Shown piece after piece: positions 1 to 8,644 of a stretch of DNA of 64,000 nt. How positions within the stretch are numbered: the stretch's first letter is position 1; every line of letters starts with the position of its first letter. The notes below the pieces were generated by a model that saw only the letters and a list, made by a program, of their open reading frames with translations, did not search any database and was not told where the DNA came from. The stretch covers positions 124,001 through 188,000 of the forward strand of contig NZ_ANAY01000010.1 in NCBI RefSeq assembly GCF_000340965.1. The letters are read 5' to 3'. The position numbers and the translations under genes are program-made. This stretch comes from Nocardiopsis kunsanensis DSM 44524 (lineage in GTDB: Bacteria > Actinomycetota > Actinomycetes > Streptosporangiales > Streptosporangiaceae).

Positions 1-476
1 TGTTTGTACCAGATCAGGGCCAGGACGAGGGTGGCCAGGGTCAGGATTTGGGCGATGTCGGTGTCGGAGACGCCCAGGACGTTGCCGAAGAGGATGTGGC
101 TCAGGTCGGTTTGGGTGGGTACGCGGGAGATCAGTACCAGGCCCAGGGCGAACATGGCGGTGAAGACCACGCCGATGACGGCGTCTTCTTTGACGCGTGA
201 GGTGCGGTTGACGGTGCCGATGAGGGCGACCGATCCGGCTCCGAAGGCCAGGGCGCCGGCGGCGAAGGGTGCTCCGAGGACGAAGGAGAGGACGACTCCG
301 GGCAGGACGGCGTGGGAGACGGCGTCGCCCATGAGGGACCAGCCCATGAGGGTCATCCAGCAGGAGAGGACGGCGCAGACCAGGCCGGCGACCACGGCGA
401 CGAGGAGGGCGCGTTGGACGAAGGCGAATTGCAGGGGTTGGGTGAAGAAGTCGGTCAGGGTGGTCAGGGTGTCCAT
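1..476 (-). CDS. Metal (Mn/Zn-type) ABC transporter permease, partial
   Basis: Membrane permease of an ABC-3 (ZnuB/MntB/SitC-type) metal importer. Translation from the ATG at 476 gives 158 residues before the window edge, so the C-terminal part is missing. Several hydrophobic helices are visible, and the family-typical stretch GWSLMGDAVSHAVLPGV lies near residues 45-61, with LSHILFGNVLGVS near the cut end. Its start overlaps the end of the ATPase gene by 13 bp, so it is the third gene of an SBP-ATPase-permease operon and probably translationally coupled. Mn versus Zn specificity is inferred from the operator and the binding protein, not from this fragment. Confidence 0.9.
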   Translation of the reverse strand, partial: MDTLTTLTDFFTQPLQFAFVQRALLVAVVAGLVCAVLSCWMTLMGWSLMGDAVSHAVLPGVVLSFVLGAPFAAGALAFGAGSVALIGTVNRTSRVKEDAVIGVVFTAMFALGLVLISRVPTQTDLSHILFGNVLGVSDTDIAQILTLATLVLALIWYK

Positions 477-1216
477 GTGGGGCCTTTCTGGGGTGTGGGG
501 TTTTCGAAGGCCTGCATGAGTGTTTGGGGGCGTAGGACTTGTTCGGGGGTGCCGTGGGCGATGACGCGGCGTTGTAGGAGGAGGGCTTGGTCGCACAGGG
601 TGGGGACTTGGGTCAGGTCGTGGGTGGAGATGAGCAGGGTGTGGCCTAGGGCGCGCATGTGTAGGAGGAGGTCGATGATGGTGGATTCGGAGTTTTTGTC
701 GACTCCGGCGAAGGGTTCGTCCAGGAGCAGGATGTCGGCGTTTTGGGTCAGGGCGCGGGCGAGGAAGGCGCGTTTGCGTTGTCCGCCGGACAGGGCGCCG
801 ATCTGGCGGTGGGCGAGTTGGGTCAGTCCGGTTTGTTCCAGGGCTTGGTCTACGGCTTGGTGGTCGGTGGGGCGGGGGCGGCGGCGTGGGCCCATGTGGC
901 CGTAGCGGCCCATCATGATCACGTCGCGTACGCGTAGGGGGAAGGTCCAGTCGACTTGTTCGGACTGGGGCAGGTAGGTGAGTAGTCCGCTGCGGCGGGC
1001 TTTGTTGTGGGTGTGGCCCAGGATGCGTATGTGTCCGTGGTCGGGTCGGGTCAGGCCGAGGATGGTTTTGAACAGGGTGGATTTGCCTGAGCCGTTGGTG
1101 CCCAGGAGGGCGCAGGTGGTTCCGGTTTCGACGTGGAGGTCGATGTTGTCCAGGGCCAGGACGTGGCCGTAGTGGACGGTGGTGTTGGTGACGTGGATGG
1201 CTGGGGGTGTGTTCAT
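464..1216 (-). CDS. Metal ABC transporter ATP-binding protein
   Basis: Cytoplasmic ATPase (250 aa) that energises the metal importer. Walker A GTNGSGKST is at residues 39-47, the Q-loop PQ at about 83, the signature LSGGQRKR at about 142 and Walker B DILLLDEP at about 161. The ATG at 1216 overlaps the stop of the binding-protein gene as ATGA, a classic coupling arrangement, and its own 3' end overlaps the permease gene by 13 bp. Best matching family is MntB/ZnuC/SitB. The protein is unusually His-rich in loops (HGHIRILGHTH), probably reflecting the C/A-rich minus strand of this region as much as function. Confidence 0.93.
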   Translation of the reverse strand: MNTPPAIHVTNTTVHYGHVLALDNIDLHVETGTTCALLGTNGSGKSTLFKTILGLTRPDHGHIRILGHTHNKARRSGLLTYLPQSEQVDWTFPLRVRDVIMMGRYGHMGPRRRPRPTDHQAVDQALEQTGLTQLAHRQIGALSGGQRKRAFLARALTQNADILLLDEPFAGVDKNSESTIIDLLLHMRALGHTLLISTHDLTQVPTLCDQALLLQRRVIAHGTPEQVLRPQTLMQAFENPTPQKGPTWTP

Positions 1217-2172
1217 TCTTGGTGGTCCTCCTTCTCGTCCTGGTTGTTCGGGGGCTGGGTGGGGGTGAGGCCTTGGGTGATGGCTTGGGCGTCGTGGCGT
1301 AGCAGGTCGAGATAGGTGGGGACGGGGCCCTCGGGTGGGGAGAGGGAGTCGACGTAGAGGGGTTCGCCCATGTGTGCGCCGGTGTCGCGGGCCACGGCTT
1401 GTTGGGCGCTGTCGTTGACGGTGGTTTCGCAGAAGACGGTGGGTATGTCGTTGTCTTCGACGAATTGGGTGACTGAGGCGATTTGTTGGGGGGTGCCTTC
1501 GTTCTCGGCGTTGGTGGGCCACAGGTAGGTCTCGGTCAGGCCGGTGTCGCGGGCCAGGTAGGAGAAGGCGCCTTCGCAGGTGACCAGGGCGCGGGTGTGT
1601 TCGGGTACTTCGGTCAGGGCGTTGTGCAGGTCGGTGCCGACTTGGGTGATGTCGGTCTTGTAGTTCTGGGCGGTTTGTTCGTAGTGGTGGGCGTCTTCGG
1701 GGTCGAGTTCGGTCAGGGCTTTTTGGATGTTGTCGACGTAGGTGGGGCCGTTGTCGGGTGACATCCAGGCGTGGGGGTTGGGTTGGCCTTGGTGGTTGCC
1801 GGAGGTGATGGGGATGGTGTCGATGCCTTCGGTGAGGGTGTGGGTGGGGGCGTGGATCTGGTCGGTGAATTGGGTGAGCCAGGTTTCCAGGCCCAGGCCG
1901 TTCTGGAGGATGAGGTCGGCTTCGTTGCCGCGGACGAGGTCGTCGGGGGTGGGTTCGTAGCCGTGGATCTCGGCGCCGGGGCGGGTGAGGGAGGCGACTT
2001 GGAGGCGGTTGCCGGCGATGTTTCGGGTCATGTCGGCCAGGACGGTGAAGGTGGTCAGGACCAGGGGGCGTTCTTCGTCGTGGTGTGGGGTTCTTGGGGT
2101 GGAGCAGGCGGTCAGGGTCAGGGCCAGGGTGGTGGCCAGGGCCGTGGCGGTTGTGGCTGCGGTCCGAGGCAT
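1213..2172 (-). CDS. Metal-binding lipoprotein of ABC importer (cluster A-I)
   Basis: Extracytoplasmic solute-binding protein (319 aa) that captures divalent metal for the permease. The N-terminus is a lipoprotein signal ending LTLTAC (lipobox Cys near residue 21). Likely ligands of the PsaA/MntC/ZnuA fold are visible: His in HGYEPTPDD, His in NPHAWMSP, Glu in VTCEGAFSYLA and a late Asp in YVDSLSPPEG. Glu rather than His at the third ligand favours Mn over Zn (family knowledge), and there is no His-rich Zn loop. The ATG at 2172 is 18 bp from a DtxR-like palindrome. First gene of the operon. Confidence 0.92.
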   Translation of the reverse strand: MPRTAATTATALATTLALTLTACSTPRTPHHDEERPLVLTTFTVLADMTRNIAGNRLQVASLTRPGAEIHGYEPTPDDLVRGNEADLILQNGLGLETWLTQFTDQIHAPTHTLTEGIDTIPITSGNHQGQPNPHAWMSPDNGPTYVDNIQKALTELDPEDAHHYEQTAQNYKTDITQVGTDLHNALTEVPEHTRALVTCEGAFSYLARDTGLTETYLWPTNAENEGTPQQIASVTQFVEDNDIPTVFCETTVNDSAQQAVARDTGAHMGEPLYVDSLSPPEGPVPTYLDLLRHDAQAITQGLTPTQPPNNQDEKEDHQE

Positions 2173-2190
2173 TGAACCGGTCCCATCTCT

Positions 2191-2212
2191 AAAGTTCGGC
2201 GTGCCTAACTTT
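2191..2212. promoter_or_regulatory. MntR/DtxR-like operator
   Basis: A 22-bp near-perfect palindrome with arms AAAGTT/AACTTT around a core GGCxxGCC (one mismatched pair). On the minus strand it contains TTAGGCACGCC, close to the DtxR/MntR consensus TTAGGnnAGnCTAA. It sits directly upstream of the binding-protein start, and an MntR-type gene is present at 8645-9346. Metal-dependent repression is inferred. Confidence 0.8.
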
Positions 2213-2337
2213 TTATCATAGGCGGGCCGAACCCTGGCGGTCCTGGGCTGCGGCGACGGTGGGCGGGGCGGGCCCGGCTCCCGGGTGTTGGGCGTGTGGC
2301 ATGGGAGCCGGGCCGGGCGGGGCCTAGACTCCGGTCC

Positions 2338-3243
2338 ATGAGCACCCCTGTTGCGCCTGTGCGCACGACCGTGGAATTGCCCGAGGGGCCGCTCAGCCTC
2401 CTGAGCGCGGGAGAGCGGGGCAGCCCGGTGGTGCTGCTGGGCGGGGGCGGTGTGAACAATGCCCTGATCAGCTGGGGCCCTTTGTTGGAGGATCTGGCTG
2501 CCACGCACCGGGTGGTGGCCCTGGACTGGCCCAAGCAGGGGCGCAGCCGGCCCTGGAACGGGGTGGCCGACCACGCCGGCCTGATGGAGGTGGTGGATGC
2601 GGTCCTGGACCATTGCGGTTTCGAGCGCGCTCACCTGGTGGGTCTGTCCCAGGGCGGAGCGGTGGCGCTGGCCCAGGCCATCGCTCGTCCCGGCCGGGTG
2701 GAGCGGGTGGTGGCCCTGGCTCCGGGCGGGGTGGGTTCCTACGCGCCGGGGCTGCACCAGTTGTTGTGGTTGAGCGGGCGCAGTCGGCTGCTGCACACCA
2801 GGGTGCCTTCGTTGTTCACGCGCCGGCGTTCGCAGGTGGCGGCGCTGGCCCGCCGTGTGCTGTTCGCCGGGCCGGTGGCCGATTTCGATGAGGTGGTGTC
2901 CCTGATGTGGGAGGAGGTGCGGCAGAACGGTGCGGGGCCCTCGGACTGGCAGAAGGCTTCGTTGAACCCGTGGGGGGTGAACGTGGATCTGCGCCCGCAC
3001 CTGGGCCGTGTCCTCGCGCCCACGTTGTTCTTGCAGGGTGATCGGGACGTGGTCGTCTCGCCCCGGGACACCATCGCGGCGATGCGCCGGGTGCCGGGGG
3101 CGCGGCTGCGGATGGTGCGCGGGCACGGGCATTGGTTGCAGCGCCAGTCCCCCGGTCTGGTCAATGCTCTGGTGCGGGATTTCCTGGATCAGCACAGTCC
3201 CGGGGCCGGGCCGGGGGTGCGCGGGTGCGAGAGCCCGGTCTGA
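2338..3243 (+). CDS. Alpha/beta-fold hydrolase
   Basis: Cytoplasmic alpha/beta hydrolase (301 aa) of unknown substrate. The oxyanion-loop region LLGGGGVNNALISW is near residue 35, the nucleophile elbow GLSQGG at about 101-106, the acid candidate in FLQGDRDVVV at about 235-240, and the catalytic His in RGHGHWLQRQSP at about 260. Length is normal for the family. The ATG at 2338 is preferred because homology-like sequence begins there. It is divergent from the metal-uptake operon, separated by 165 bp that include the MntR box. Esterase, lactonase or C-C hydrolase activity cannot be told apart from sequence. Confidence 0.85.
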   Translation: MSTPVAPVRTTVELPEGPLSLLSAGERGSPVVLLGGGGVNNALISWGPLLEDLAATHRVVALDWPKQGRSRPWNGVADHAGLMEVVDAVLDHCGFERAHLVGLSQGGAVALAQAIARPGRVERVVALAPGGVGSYAPGLHQLLWLSGRSRLLHTRVPSLFTRRRSQVAALARRVLFAGPVADFDEVVSLMWEEVRQNGAGPSDWQKASLNPWGVNVDLRPHLGRVLAPTLFLQGDRDVVVSPRDTIAAMRRVPGARLRMVRGHGHWLQRQSPGLVNALVRDFLDQHSPGAGPGVRGCESPV

Positions 3244-3315
3244 GTCGGCCTTCTGCAGGGGGTGGGGGCGGTATCCTCGGAGCTGTTTGCCGCTCTTGCC
3301 TGCAGGAGGTGCGGG

Positions 3316-4269
3316 GTGCTCGACACCTGGACCGCGATCGATTTCGAGACCGCCAACAACGACCGTGGTAGTGCGTGCTCGGTGGGGTTGGTGCGGGTCA
3401 GTGGCGGGCGGGTGGTCGAGCGTTACAGCACGTTGATCCGTCCGCCGCGGCCGGTGGATTTCTTCAGTGCCCGCAACACGGCTGTGCACGGGATCACGGC
3501 CGCTGATGTGGCCGGTGCTCCCGGGTGGGAGCAGGTGCACCGGGACATCGTCGAGTTCTGTGGCCAGAGCCCGTTGGTGGCGCACAATGCCGCGTTCGAC
3601 GTGGGGGTGTTGCGTCGGGCGTGCGCGCACAGCGGGATGGCCCATCCCGAGTGGGATTATGTGTGCACGTTGGCGTTGGCGCGGCGTACGTGGGGGCAGT
3701 TGGCCGACCACAGGTTGCCGACGGTGTGTGCCCATATCGGTCATGTCCTGGGTGCTCACCACCGGGCCGATGCCGATGCCGAGGCTGCTGCGCAGGTGGT
3801 GTTGGCGGCCATGGCCCATTACGGCACGAGTTCGTTGTTGGAGTTGTCCGGGGCCAGCGGGCTGGTGTTGTCGCATCTGCCGGCCGGGGCGGCGGTGGCT
3901 GTGCCCGAGGCCGTTCCGGTGGAGGGCGGGGACCGGTTCAGTCGTTGGCAGAGCCAGGCCCGGGCCCCGTTGCCCCGGGCCTGGAGCGGGGCCGACCCGG
4001 ACGGTCCGTTGTTCGGGCAGGTGGTGTGTGTGTCCGGGGAGCTGGAGTCCATGGACAAGACCGAGGCGTGGAAGCGGGTGGCCGAGGCCGGGGGGCATCC
4101 GGCCAAGAACGTCACCAAGAAGACCGGTGTGCTGGTGGCCGGGCGCAACGACCACGGCGGTAAGAGCGCCAAGCAGCGCCAGGCCGAGGCCTATGCCGCC
4201 CAGGGTCAGCGGATCCGGGTCGTGGACGAGGCGCGGTTCTTGGCGTTGTTGGGGCTGGAGCAGGGTTGA
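3316..4269 (+). CDS. DnaQ-like 3'-5' exonuclease with C-terminal BRCT domain
   Basis: Predicted DEDDh exonuclease (317 aa). Exo I TAIDFETAN is at residues 5-13, Exo II around VAHNAAFDVGVL at about 90-101, and Exo III HRADADAEA at about 151-159. A BRCT-like domain (VVCVSGELESMDKTEAW ... KKTGVLVAG) fills residues 235-300, a layout seen in actinobacterial PolC-epsilon-like exonucleases. GTG at 3316 is chosen because GGAGG lies 7 bp upstream and the fold begins immediately after. Probable role is trimming or proofreading in DNA repair. A strong bidirectional terminator follows the stop. Confidence 0.87.
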   Translation: MLDTWTAIDFETANNDRGSACSVGLVRVSGGRVVERYSTLIRPPRPVDFFSARNTAVHGITAADVAGAPGWEQVHRDIVEFCGQSPLVAHNAAFDVGVLRRACAHSGMAHPEWDYVCTLALARRTWGQLADHRLPTVCAHIGHVLGAHHRADADAEAAAQVVLAAMAHYGTSSLLELSGASGLVLSHLPAGAAVAVPEAVPVEGGDRFSRWQSQARAPLPRAWSGADPDGPLFGQVVCVSGELESMDKTEAWKRVAEAGGHPAKNVTKKTGVLVAGRNDHGGKSAKQRQAEAYAAQGQRIRVVDEARFLALLGLEQG

Positions 4270-4277
4270 GGCACCCC

Positions 4278-4319
4278 GGGGGTGCCCGTGTCGGTAGGGG
4301 CGGGCACCCCCCTTTTTTT
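4278..4319. terminator. Intrinsic terminator between convergent genes
   Basis: Arms GGGGGTGCCCG (4278-4288) and CGGGCACCCCC (4301-4311) pair perfectly over 11 bp and are followed by seven T residues. It ends the exonuclease transcript; the stem can also serve the convergent minus-strand gene. Confidence 0.88.
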
Positions 4320-4329
4320 GTGTTCGGGG

Positions 4330-5481
4330 TCAGTGGTTGTTGCCGGCAAAGCGCAGGAGGGCGCCGTGGTCGCTGCCGGCGGGTGCGGTGTCCTGTTCGA
4401 GTAGTTCGGTGAAGGAGGCGCCGGAGGCTGCTGCTGAGCGCAGCATCAGGGCGCTGGCCGGGGCGGTGAACACGTCGTGGTCGACCTGGCCCAGGTCGGC
4501 GGGGTCCTGGGCGACCGGGACGGGTTGGGTCAGGCTGGCGTACAGGTGGTTCTCGTTCTGGCGTTGGGCTGTGAGCAGCAGGGTCTGTACGCGTGCTTCG
4601 GTGAGCATGTGTGTGGCCTGTTCGGTGCCTTCCACGGCTTGGTCGTGGGCGAGTTTTTGCTGGTAGTCGTTGAGGGCTTGGGTGTGTTCGTCCAGGATGT
4701 GCTCGGCCAGGGCCTGTTCGGCGGCCTGGTGCAGGCGTTCCTGGGCGGCCTGTCCCCCGCGTCCGCCCGCGATGATGCGGATGGGGATGCTGAGTTGGCG
4801 CGGGCCCAGGTTCTGGCGCAGGTAGGTGATGGCTTCCTCGTCGCCGCCGACCAGGATGATCTTGGCGTCGACGGCGCGTACGGCTTCGCGTACGCGTTCG
4901 GCGAAGGCGGCGGTGTTCTCGCGCCACATCTGTTGGGCGGCGTGTTGGGCGCTGCCGCGTCCGCCCAGTCCGCGGCGTTGTCCTGGGCCGCTGCGGCCCA
5001 GGGGGCCGTCGAGGTTGTGCATGGTCTGGCCGGTGGGGTGTTCTTGCAGGGCGGGGCCTTGGGTGGGTTGGTCGGTGTAGCCCACGATCTTGGCGTTGAC
5101 CCGGTCCAGGGCGACCAGGACGTAGGGGATGTGGCGTCCGCGGTCCACGACCAGGGGTAGTGGGTCGGGTACGGGCATCCAGGTGGCGTGGTCGTGTTGG
5201 GGGGGTACGGCCAGGGTGTGGGTGTCCAGGAGTTGGCCTTGGGAGGCGAACAGGGACTGGCCGTGGGTGCCGTAGGAGCGTGAGGGGCCCTGGCCCACGG
5301 CTTCTTCGAGTGCGTGGAGGGTGGCCTGGTCGGTGCCCAGTCGGGTCAGGTGTTGGCGCAGGTGGCGCCAGCGCAGTTCGATCTCCTTGTCGGAGTCGGT
5401 GCTGTGGCGGCTGGTGTCCAGGTGTACCGAGGCCACGGGGGCGTCGGTGCTGTAGAGAGGTCGCAGGAAGCCCAGGTCCAT
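4330..5481 (-). CDS. Bacterial eRF1-like protein (baeRF family 2, Rv2629-like)
   Basis: A 383-aa protein resembling Mycobacterium Rv2629 and the baeRF family, archaeo-eukaryotic release-factor-like proteins thought to act on ribosomes. Visible landmarks are the start LGFLRPLYSTDAPVASVHLD (residues 3-22), a central KIILVGGDEEAI strand-helix near 205-216, and the C-terminal HDVFTAPASALMLRSAAASG plus GALLRFAGN, which match the end of Rv2629. An upstream ATG at 5547 would add 22 residues; I prefer 5481 because the family starts with the FLRPLY segment. The best Shine-Dalgarno (AAGGAGGT) is too far upstream, leaving the start unsettled. Confidence 0.75.
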   Translation of the reverse strand: MDLGFLRPLYSTDAPVASVHLDTSRHSTDSDKEIELRWRHLRQHLTRLGTDQATLHALEEAVGQGPSRSYGTHGQSLFASQGQLLDTHTLAVPPQHDHATWMPVPDPLPLVVDRGRHIPYVLVALDRVNAKIVGYTDQPTQGPALQEHPTGQTMHNLDGPLGRSGPGQRRGLGGRGSAQHAAQQMWRENTAAFAERVREAVRAVDAKIILVGGDEEAITYLRQNLGPRQLSIPIRIIAGGRGGQAAQERLHQAAEQALAEHILDEHTQALNDYQQKLAHDQAVEGTEQATHMLTEARVQTLLLTAQRQNENHLYASLTQPVPVAQDPADLGQVDHDVFTAPASALMLRSAAASGASFTELLEQDTAPAGSDHGALLRFAGNNH

Positions 5482-5809
5482 GTGCGTGCAGGGCGTGTGT
5501 CCCCCGCCCTGCCCCACCTCCTTCTTGGGGTCGGCCCTGGGGTCCATCCTGGGGTACGGGGCGCGTTGTGGACATAGGTTTGTGCAGGTGAGTGCGCTCT
5601 TTGTCCAAGGATTTGCTGTGTGCTGACCCGCCGGGTGGGTGCGGGGCGGCCGGGGCGGGGTGTGTATCGAAGTGGTGACGGGTCGTGGAGTGGGGTTGGT
5701 GGCGGGGCTGCGGGGGGTATCTGTTCTGGGTGGATGAGGGGGAAAGCGCCTGTTTGGGTGGTCCTCCTCGTGTTCTCAGTGCCCTGCCCCCAGACGATGA
5801 AGGACCCCG
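5482..5809. other. Intergenic region, divergent promoters expected
   Basis: 328 bp between two divergently transcribed genes. Apart from AAGGA just before the symporter start I see no clear operator, RNA or repeat. The + strand is strongly G/T-rich here. Confidence 0.5.
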
Positions 5810-7165
5810 ATGTCCACCCCTGCCCCGGCAGCTTCCCCTTCGCTGCTGCGCCGTTACCTGAACATTCCCCTGATCTGGAAGATGGCCGTGGCCCTGGTGG
5901 CGGGCGCGGTGGCGGGTCTGGTGATCAACGCCGCCGGTGTGCAGGAGCGGGCGCTGGCCGTGTTGGATCCGCTCGGTGAGATCTTCCTGAACCTGCTGCA
6001 GATGCTGATCTTCCCGCTGATCATCACCACGCTGGTCGCGGGTGTGTCCTCGATCTCCCCGCAGCGGTTGGGGCGGATCGGTGTGAAGGTGTTCGTGTTC
6101 TACCTGGTCACCTCGGCCTTTGCCATCACGGTGGGGTTGGCTCTGGCGTTGGCGGTCTCGCCCGGTGCGGGGTTGAGCATGCCCGGCGGGCAGGGCCAGG
6201 AGGGCGCCGAGGTGCCGTCGGTGACCGACACGCTGGTGCAGATCGTGCCGGCCAACCCTTTCCAGGCTCTGGTCGAGGGCAACGTGTTGGCGATCATGTT
6301 CTTGGCGTTGGTGTTCGGTCTGGCGTTGACCTTCATGATGAACAGCGACGACGAGCGCGCCCAGGAGTGGGGCCTGTTCCTGCGCAAGGGTACTGATGCC
6401 GCCGCCGACCTGGTGTTTCGGGTGGTGCGTGGTGTGCTGGAGTATGCGCCGGTGGGTGTGTTCGCGTTGATCGCGGCGGTGCTGGCCCAGACCGGGGCCG
6501 AGGCGATCGGTCCGCTCGTGCAGCTGACCGGTGTGGTCTACGGGTCGATCGTGTTGATGGTCGGGGTTTATGCGTTGATCCTGCTGCTGTTCCGTGCGCC
6601 GTTGGGTCGGTTCTTCGCTGCGGCCAAGGATCCGATGGTGACTGCGTTCGTGACCCGTTCCAGTGGCGGCACTCTGCCGGTGTCCACGGCGGCGGCCCGG
6701 CGTATGGGTGTGCGTGAGGGTGTGTACGGGTTCAGTCTGCCGTTGGGCGCGACCGTCAACATGGACGGCACTGCGATCTATGTGGGTGCGGCCACGGTGT
6801 TCGTGGCCAACATCGCCGGGCAGAGTTTGGGTGTGGTCGAGCTGGCCACGGTGGTGCTGGTGGGGGTGTTGGCTTCTGTCGGTACGGCGGGGGTGCCCGG
6901 GGCGGGGCTGGTGATGTTGACGATGGCTACCACGTCGGTGGGGTTGCCGATGGCGCCGGTGGCTCTGGTGGCCGGTATCGACGCGTTGTTGGACATGGCC
7001 CGCACGATGTGCAATGTCACCGGTGATCTGGCGGGTACGCGGGTGGTGGCGGCCACGGAGAAGGGGATGTTGCGTGAGCCGGGCCAGGAGGAGGGTCAGG
7101 GGCAGGACCTGCAGCGGCGGGGCTCGTCCTCGTCTTCTCCGGGTGTTGAGCCCGGGCAGGGGTAG
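5810..7165 (+). CDS. Dicarboxylate/amino acid:cation symporter (DAACS, GltP/DctA-like)
   Basis: Integral membrane symporter (451 aa) of the glutamate/C4-dicarboxylate family. It shows about eight hydrophobic segments and the diagnostic motifs: RSSGGTLPVSTAA (HP1 serine-rich loop) near residue 283, GATVNMDGTAIY (TM7 NMDGT) near 313, and ASVGTAGVPGAG (HP2) near 360. The end TMCNVTGDL includes the TM8 substrate-contact region (DMARTMCNVTGD). Substrate (glutamate/aspartate or C4 acids) is undetermined; the Thr-Met-Cys in TM8, rather than an Arg-rich pattern, leaves neutral amino acids possible. Confidence 0.9.
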   Translation: MSTPAPAASPSLLRRYLNIPLIWKMAVALVAGAVAGLVINAAGVQERALAVLDPLGEIFLNLLQMLIFPLIITTLVAGVSSISPQRLGRIGVKVFVFYLVTSAFAITVGLALALAVSPGAGLSMPGGQGQEGAEVPSVTDTLVQIVPANPFQALVEGNVLAIMFLALVFGLALTFMMNSDDERAQEWGLFLRKGTDAAADLVFRVVRGVLEYAPVGVFALIAAVLAQTGAEAIGPLVQLTGVVYGSIVLMVGVYALILLLFRAPLGRFFAAAKDPMVTAFVTRSSGGTLPVSTAAARRMGVREGVYGFSLPLGATVNMDGTAIYVGAATVFVANIAGQSLGVVELATVVLVGVLASVGTAGVPGAGLVMLTMATTSVGLPMAPVALVAGIDALLDMARTMCNVTGDLAGTRVVAATEKGMLREPGQEEGQGQDLQRRGSSSSSPGVEPGQG

Positions 7166-7202
7166 GCCTTGCGTGCCGGCCGGGGTGTTGAGCCCGGGCA
7201 GG
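7141..7202. repeat. Short 20-bp direct repeat at symporter 3' end
   Basis: GGGTGTTGAGCCCGGGCAGG occurs at 7141-7160 (codes the last residues of the symporter) and again at 7183-7202 just after the stop, 42 bp apart. It looks like a small local duplication beyond the original stop. Confidence 0.8.
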
Positions 7203-7210
7203 TGTTCGGG

Positions 7211-7242
7211 TGGGGTGCGCCCCCGCGCGGGGGCGCACCCCA
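7211..7242. terminator. Strong palindromic terminator between convergent genes
   Basis: Perfect 14-bp stem TGGGGTGCGCCCCC (7211-7224) with its complement to 7242 and a GCGC loop. There is no T-run, but the position between two converging stops supports a bidirectional terminator. Confidence 0.75.
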
Positions 7243-7245
7243 CAG

Positions 7246-8457
7246 TCAGGTCGTGTTCCGGGTCCGGGCCGGGGCCAGCACCGTCAGTCCCACCGCGGCG
7301 TAGGGCAGCATGAACAGGGTGAAGACGGCCGGGTGGCCCAGCCCGGTGATGAGGCCGGCGTAGCCGGCGTAGGTACCGATGGCCACCGCATCGGTGCCCA
7401 GGCCCGCCAGTGAGGTGACGGTGGCGCGGGCGCGGCCGGTGATGGCTTCCTGCAGGCGGGCGTCGGCCACCACGGCCAGGACCTGGTAGATGGCGAAGCC
7501 GGCGCCCAGCAGGGCCCAGCCGCCCCAGGTGCCCAGGTGCGCGCCGGTGCCTGCGGCCAGGGTCGCTGCGATCAGGGCCAGGCCCAGGAGGGGGCGGGGC
7601 CATCGGGCCGCGCGGGCGGCGGTCAGTCCGCCGATGGTGACGAAGGCCCAGACCAGGAGCATGACCGCGGGCACGGTGGCGGGGGCGACGCCGCTGTCGG
7701 AGGCCAGGAGGGGGATGTATTCCTCCAGGCTCTGCCAGAAGACGGTGGCTACCACGAGCAGGAGCAGGGCGGAGCGGACCGGGCGGCTGGTGCGGGCCTG
7801 GTGCAGGCCTGCGCGCAGGGTGGCGGTGTAGCCGGGGTCGGGGTGGGGGTTCTGGTCCGGGGTGGTTGTGGGGCGTTGTTCGGGTAGGGCCAGTGCGGTC
7901 AGGGCGCCCAGTGCGCACACTGTGACGCTGGCGGCGCCGACCGTGGTGTAGCCGCCGTGGGCCATGGCGGGTACGGCCAGCAGGGTGGCGGTTCCGGCCG
8001 AGGCCACTTCCAGGGCGCTGGTGCGTCCCATGAGGCGGGTGTAGTGGTCGGGTGCGCCGCGGTGGTCCAGTTCGGTGTGGACCAGGGCTTCCAGGGTGCC
8101 GGAGACCAGGGTGCTGCCGGTGCCCCAGAGCACGAACCCGGCGGCGAAGGCCGGGTAGGAGGGTGCCAGGAGCCACAGGGTGAAGCCGGTTCCGGTCAGT
8201 AGTGGGCCCAGGGCCAGGAGGTGGCGGCGTGGGACCAGGTCGGCCCAGGTGCCGGTGGGGAGGGCCAGCAGGACGGAGGTCAGGGACCAGATCACGAACA
8301 GGGAGCTGATCTGGGTGGTGGAGAGTCCGTGGTGTGCGAAGAGCAGGGTGTAGACCGGGTACAGGAGGATGAGTTCCTGGCACACGGCGTAGGCGTACAG
8401 GGGGCGGGTCAGGCGTTGCAGGCGTGCGTTGTTGGCGTGCGTGTACGGGGTGGGCAT
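7246..8457 (-). CDS. MFS transporter
   Basis: Integral membrane protein (403 aa) with about 12 hydrophobic segments; the MFS loop 2-3 motif appears as GTWADLVPRRHLL near residues 69-81. The cytosolic middle loop (PEQRPTTTPDQNPHPDP) is near 195-210. It resembles small drug/sugar efflux MFS proteins, but no substrate can be assigned. Transcribed alone and convergent with the symporter; the mntR gene lies upstream on the same strand across a 187-bp gap. Confidence 0.85.
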   Translation of the reverse strand: MPTPYTHANNARLQRLTRPLYAYAVCQELILLYPVYTLLFAHHGLSTTQISSLFVIWSLTSVLLALPTGTWADLVPRRHLLALGPLLTGTGFTLWLLAPSYPAFAAGFVLWGTGSTLVSGTLEALVHTELDHRGAPDHYTRLMGRTSALEVASAGTATLLAVPAMAHGGYTTVGAASVTVCALGALTALALPEQRPTTTPDQNPHPDPGYTATLRAGLHQARTSRPVRSALLLLVVATVFWQSLEEYIPLLASDSGVAPATVPAVMLLVWAFVTIGGLTAARAARWPRPLLGLALIAATLAAGTGAHLGTWGGWALLGAGFAIYQVLAVVADARLQEAITGRARATVTSLAGLGTDAVAIGTYAGYAGLITGLGHPAVFTLFMLPYAAVGLTVLAPARTRNTT

Positions 8458-8644
8458 GGAGGTCTTTCTGGTCGCCGGCGGGCACGGGTTGGGGTGGCGG
8501 GCCCTGGTGGGGGTCCGCGTGCCCGTGGGGGCGATCGACCTCGTGTGGTGGGTTAACGGCGCTTGTGCATGGGTTCAGTGTAGGAGCGGGTGTGGGTCGG
8601 GCGCCAGGGTCGGTGCTGCTGGGGTGGCGGGTGGGGTGGGTGGT

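Noticed and set aside
1213-8485. Very long minus-strand open frames (980 and 1457 residues)
   Set aside because: They are rich in Arg/Pro/His/Gly with no domains and lie opposite well-supported + strand genes (hydrolase, exonuclease, symporter); only their ends coincide with real genes.
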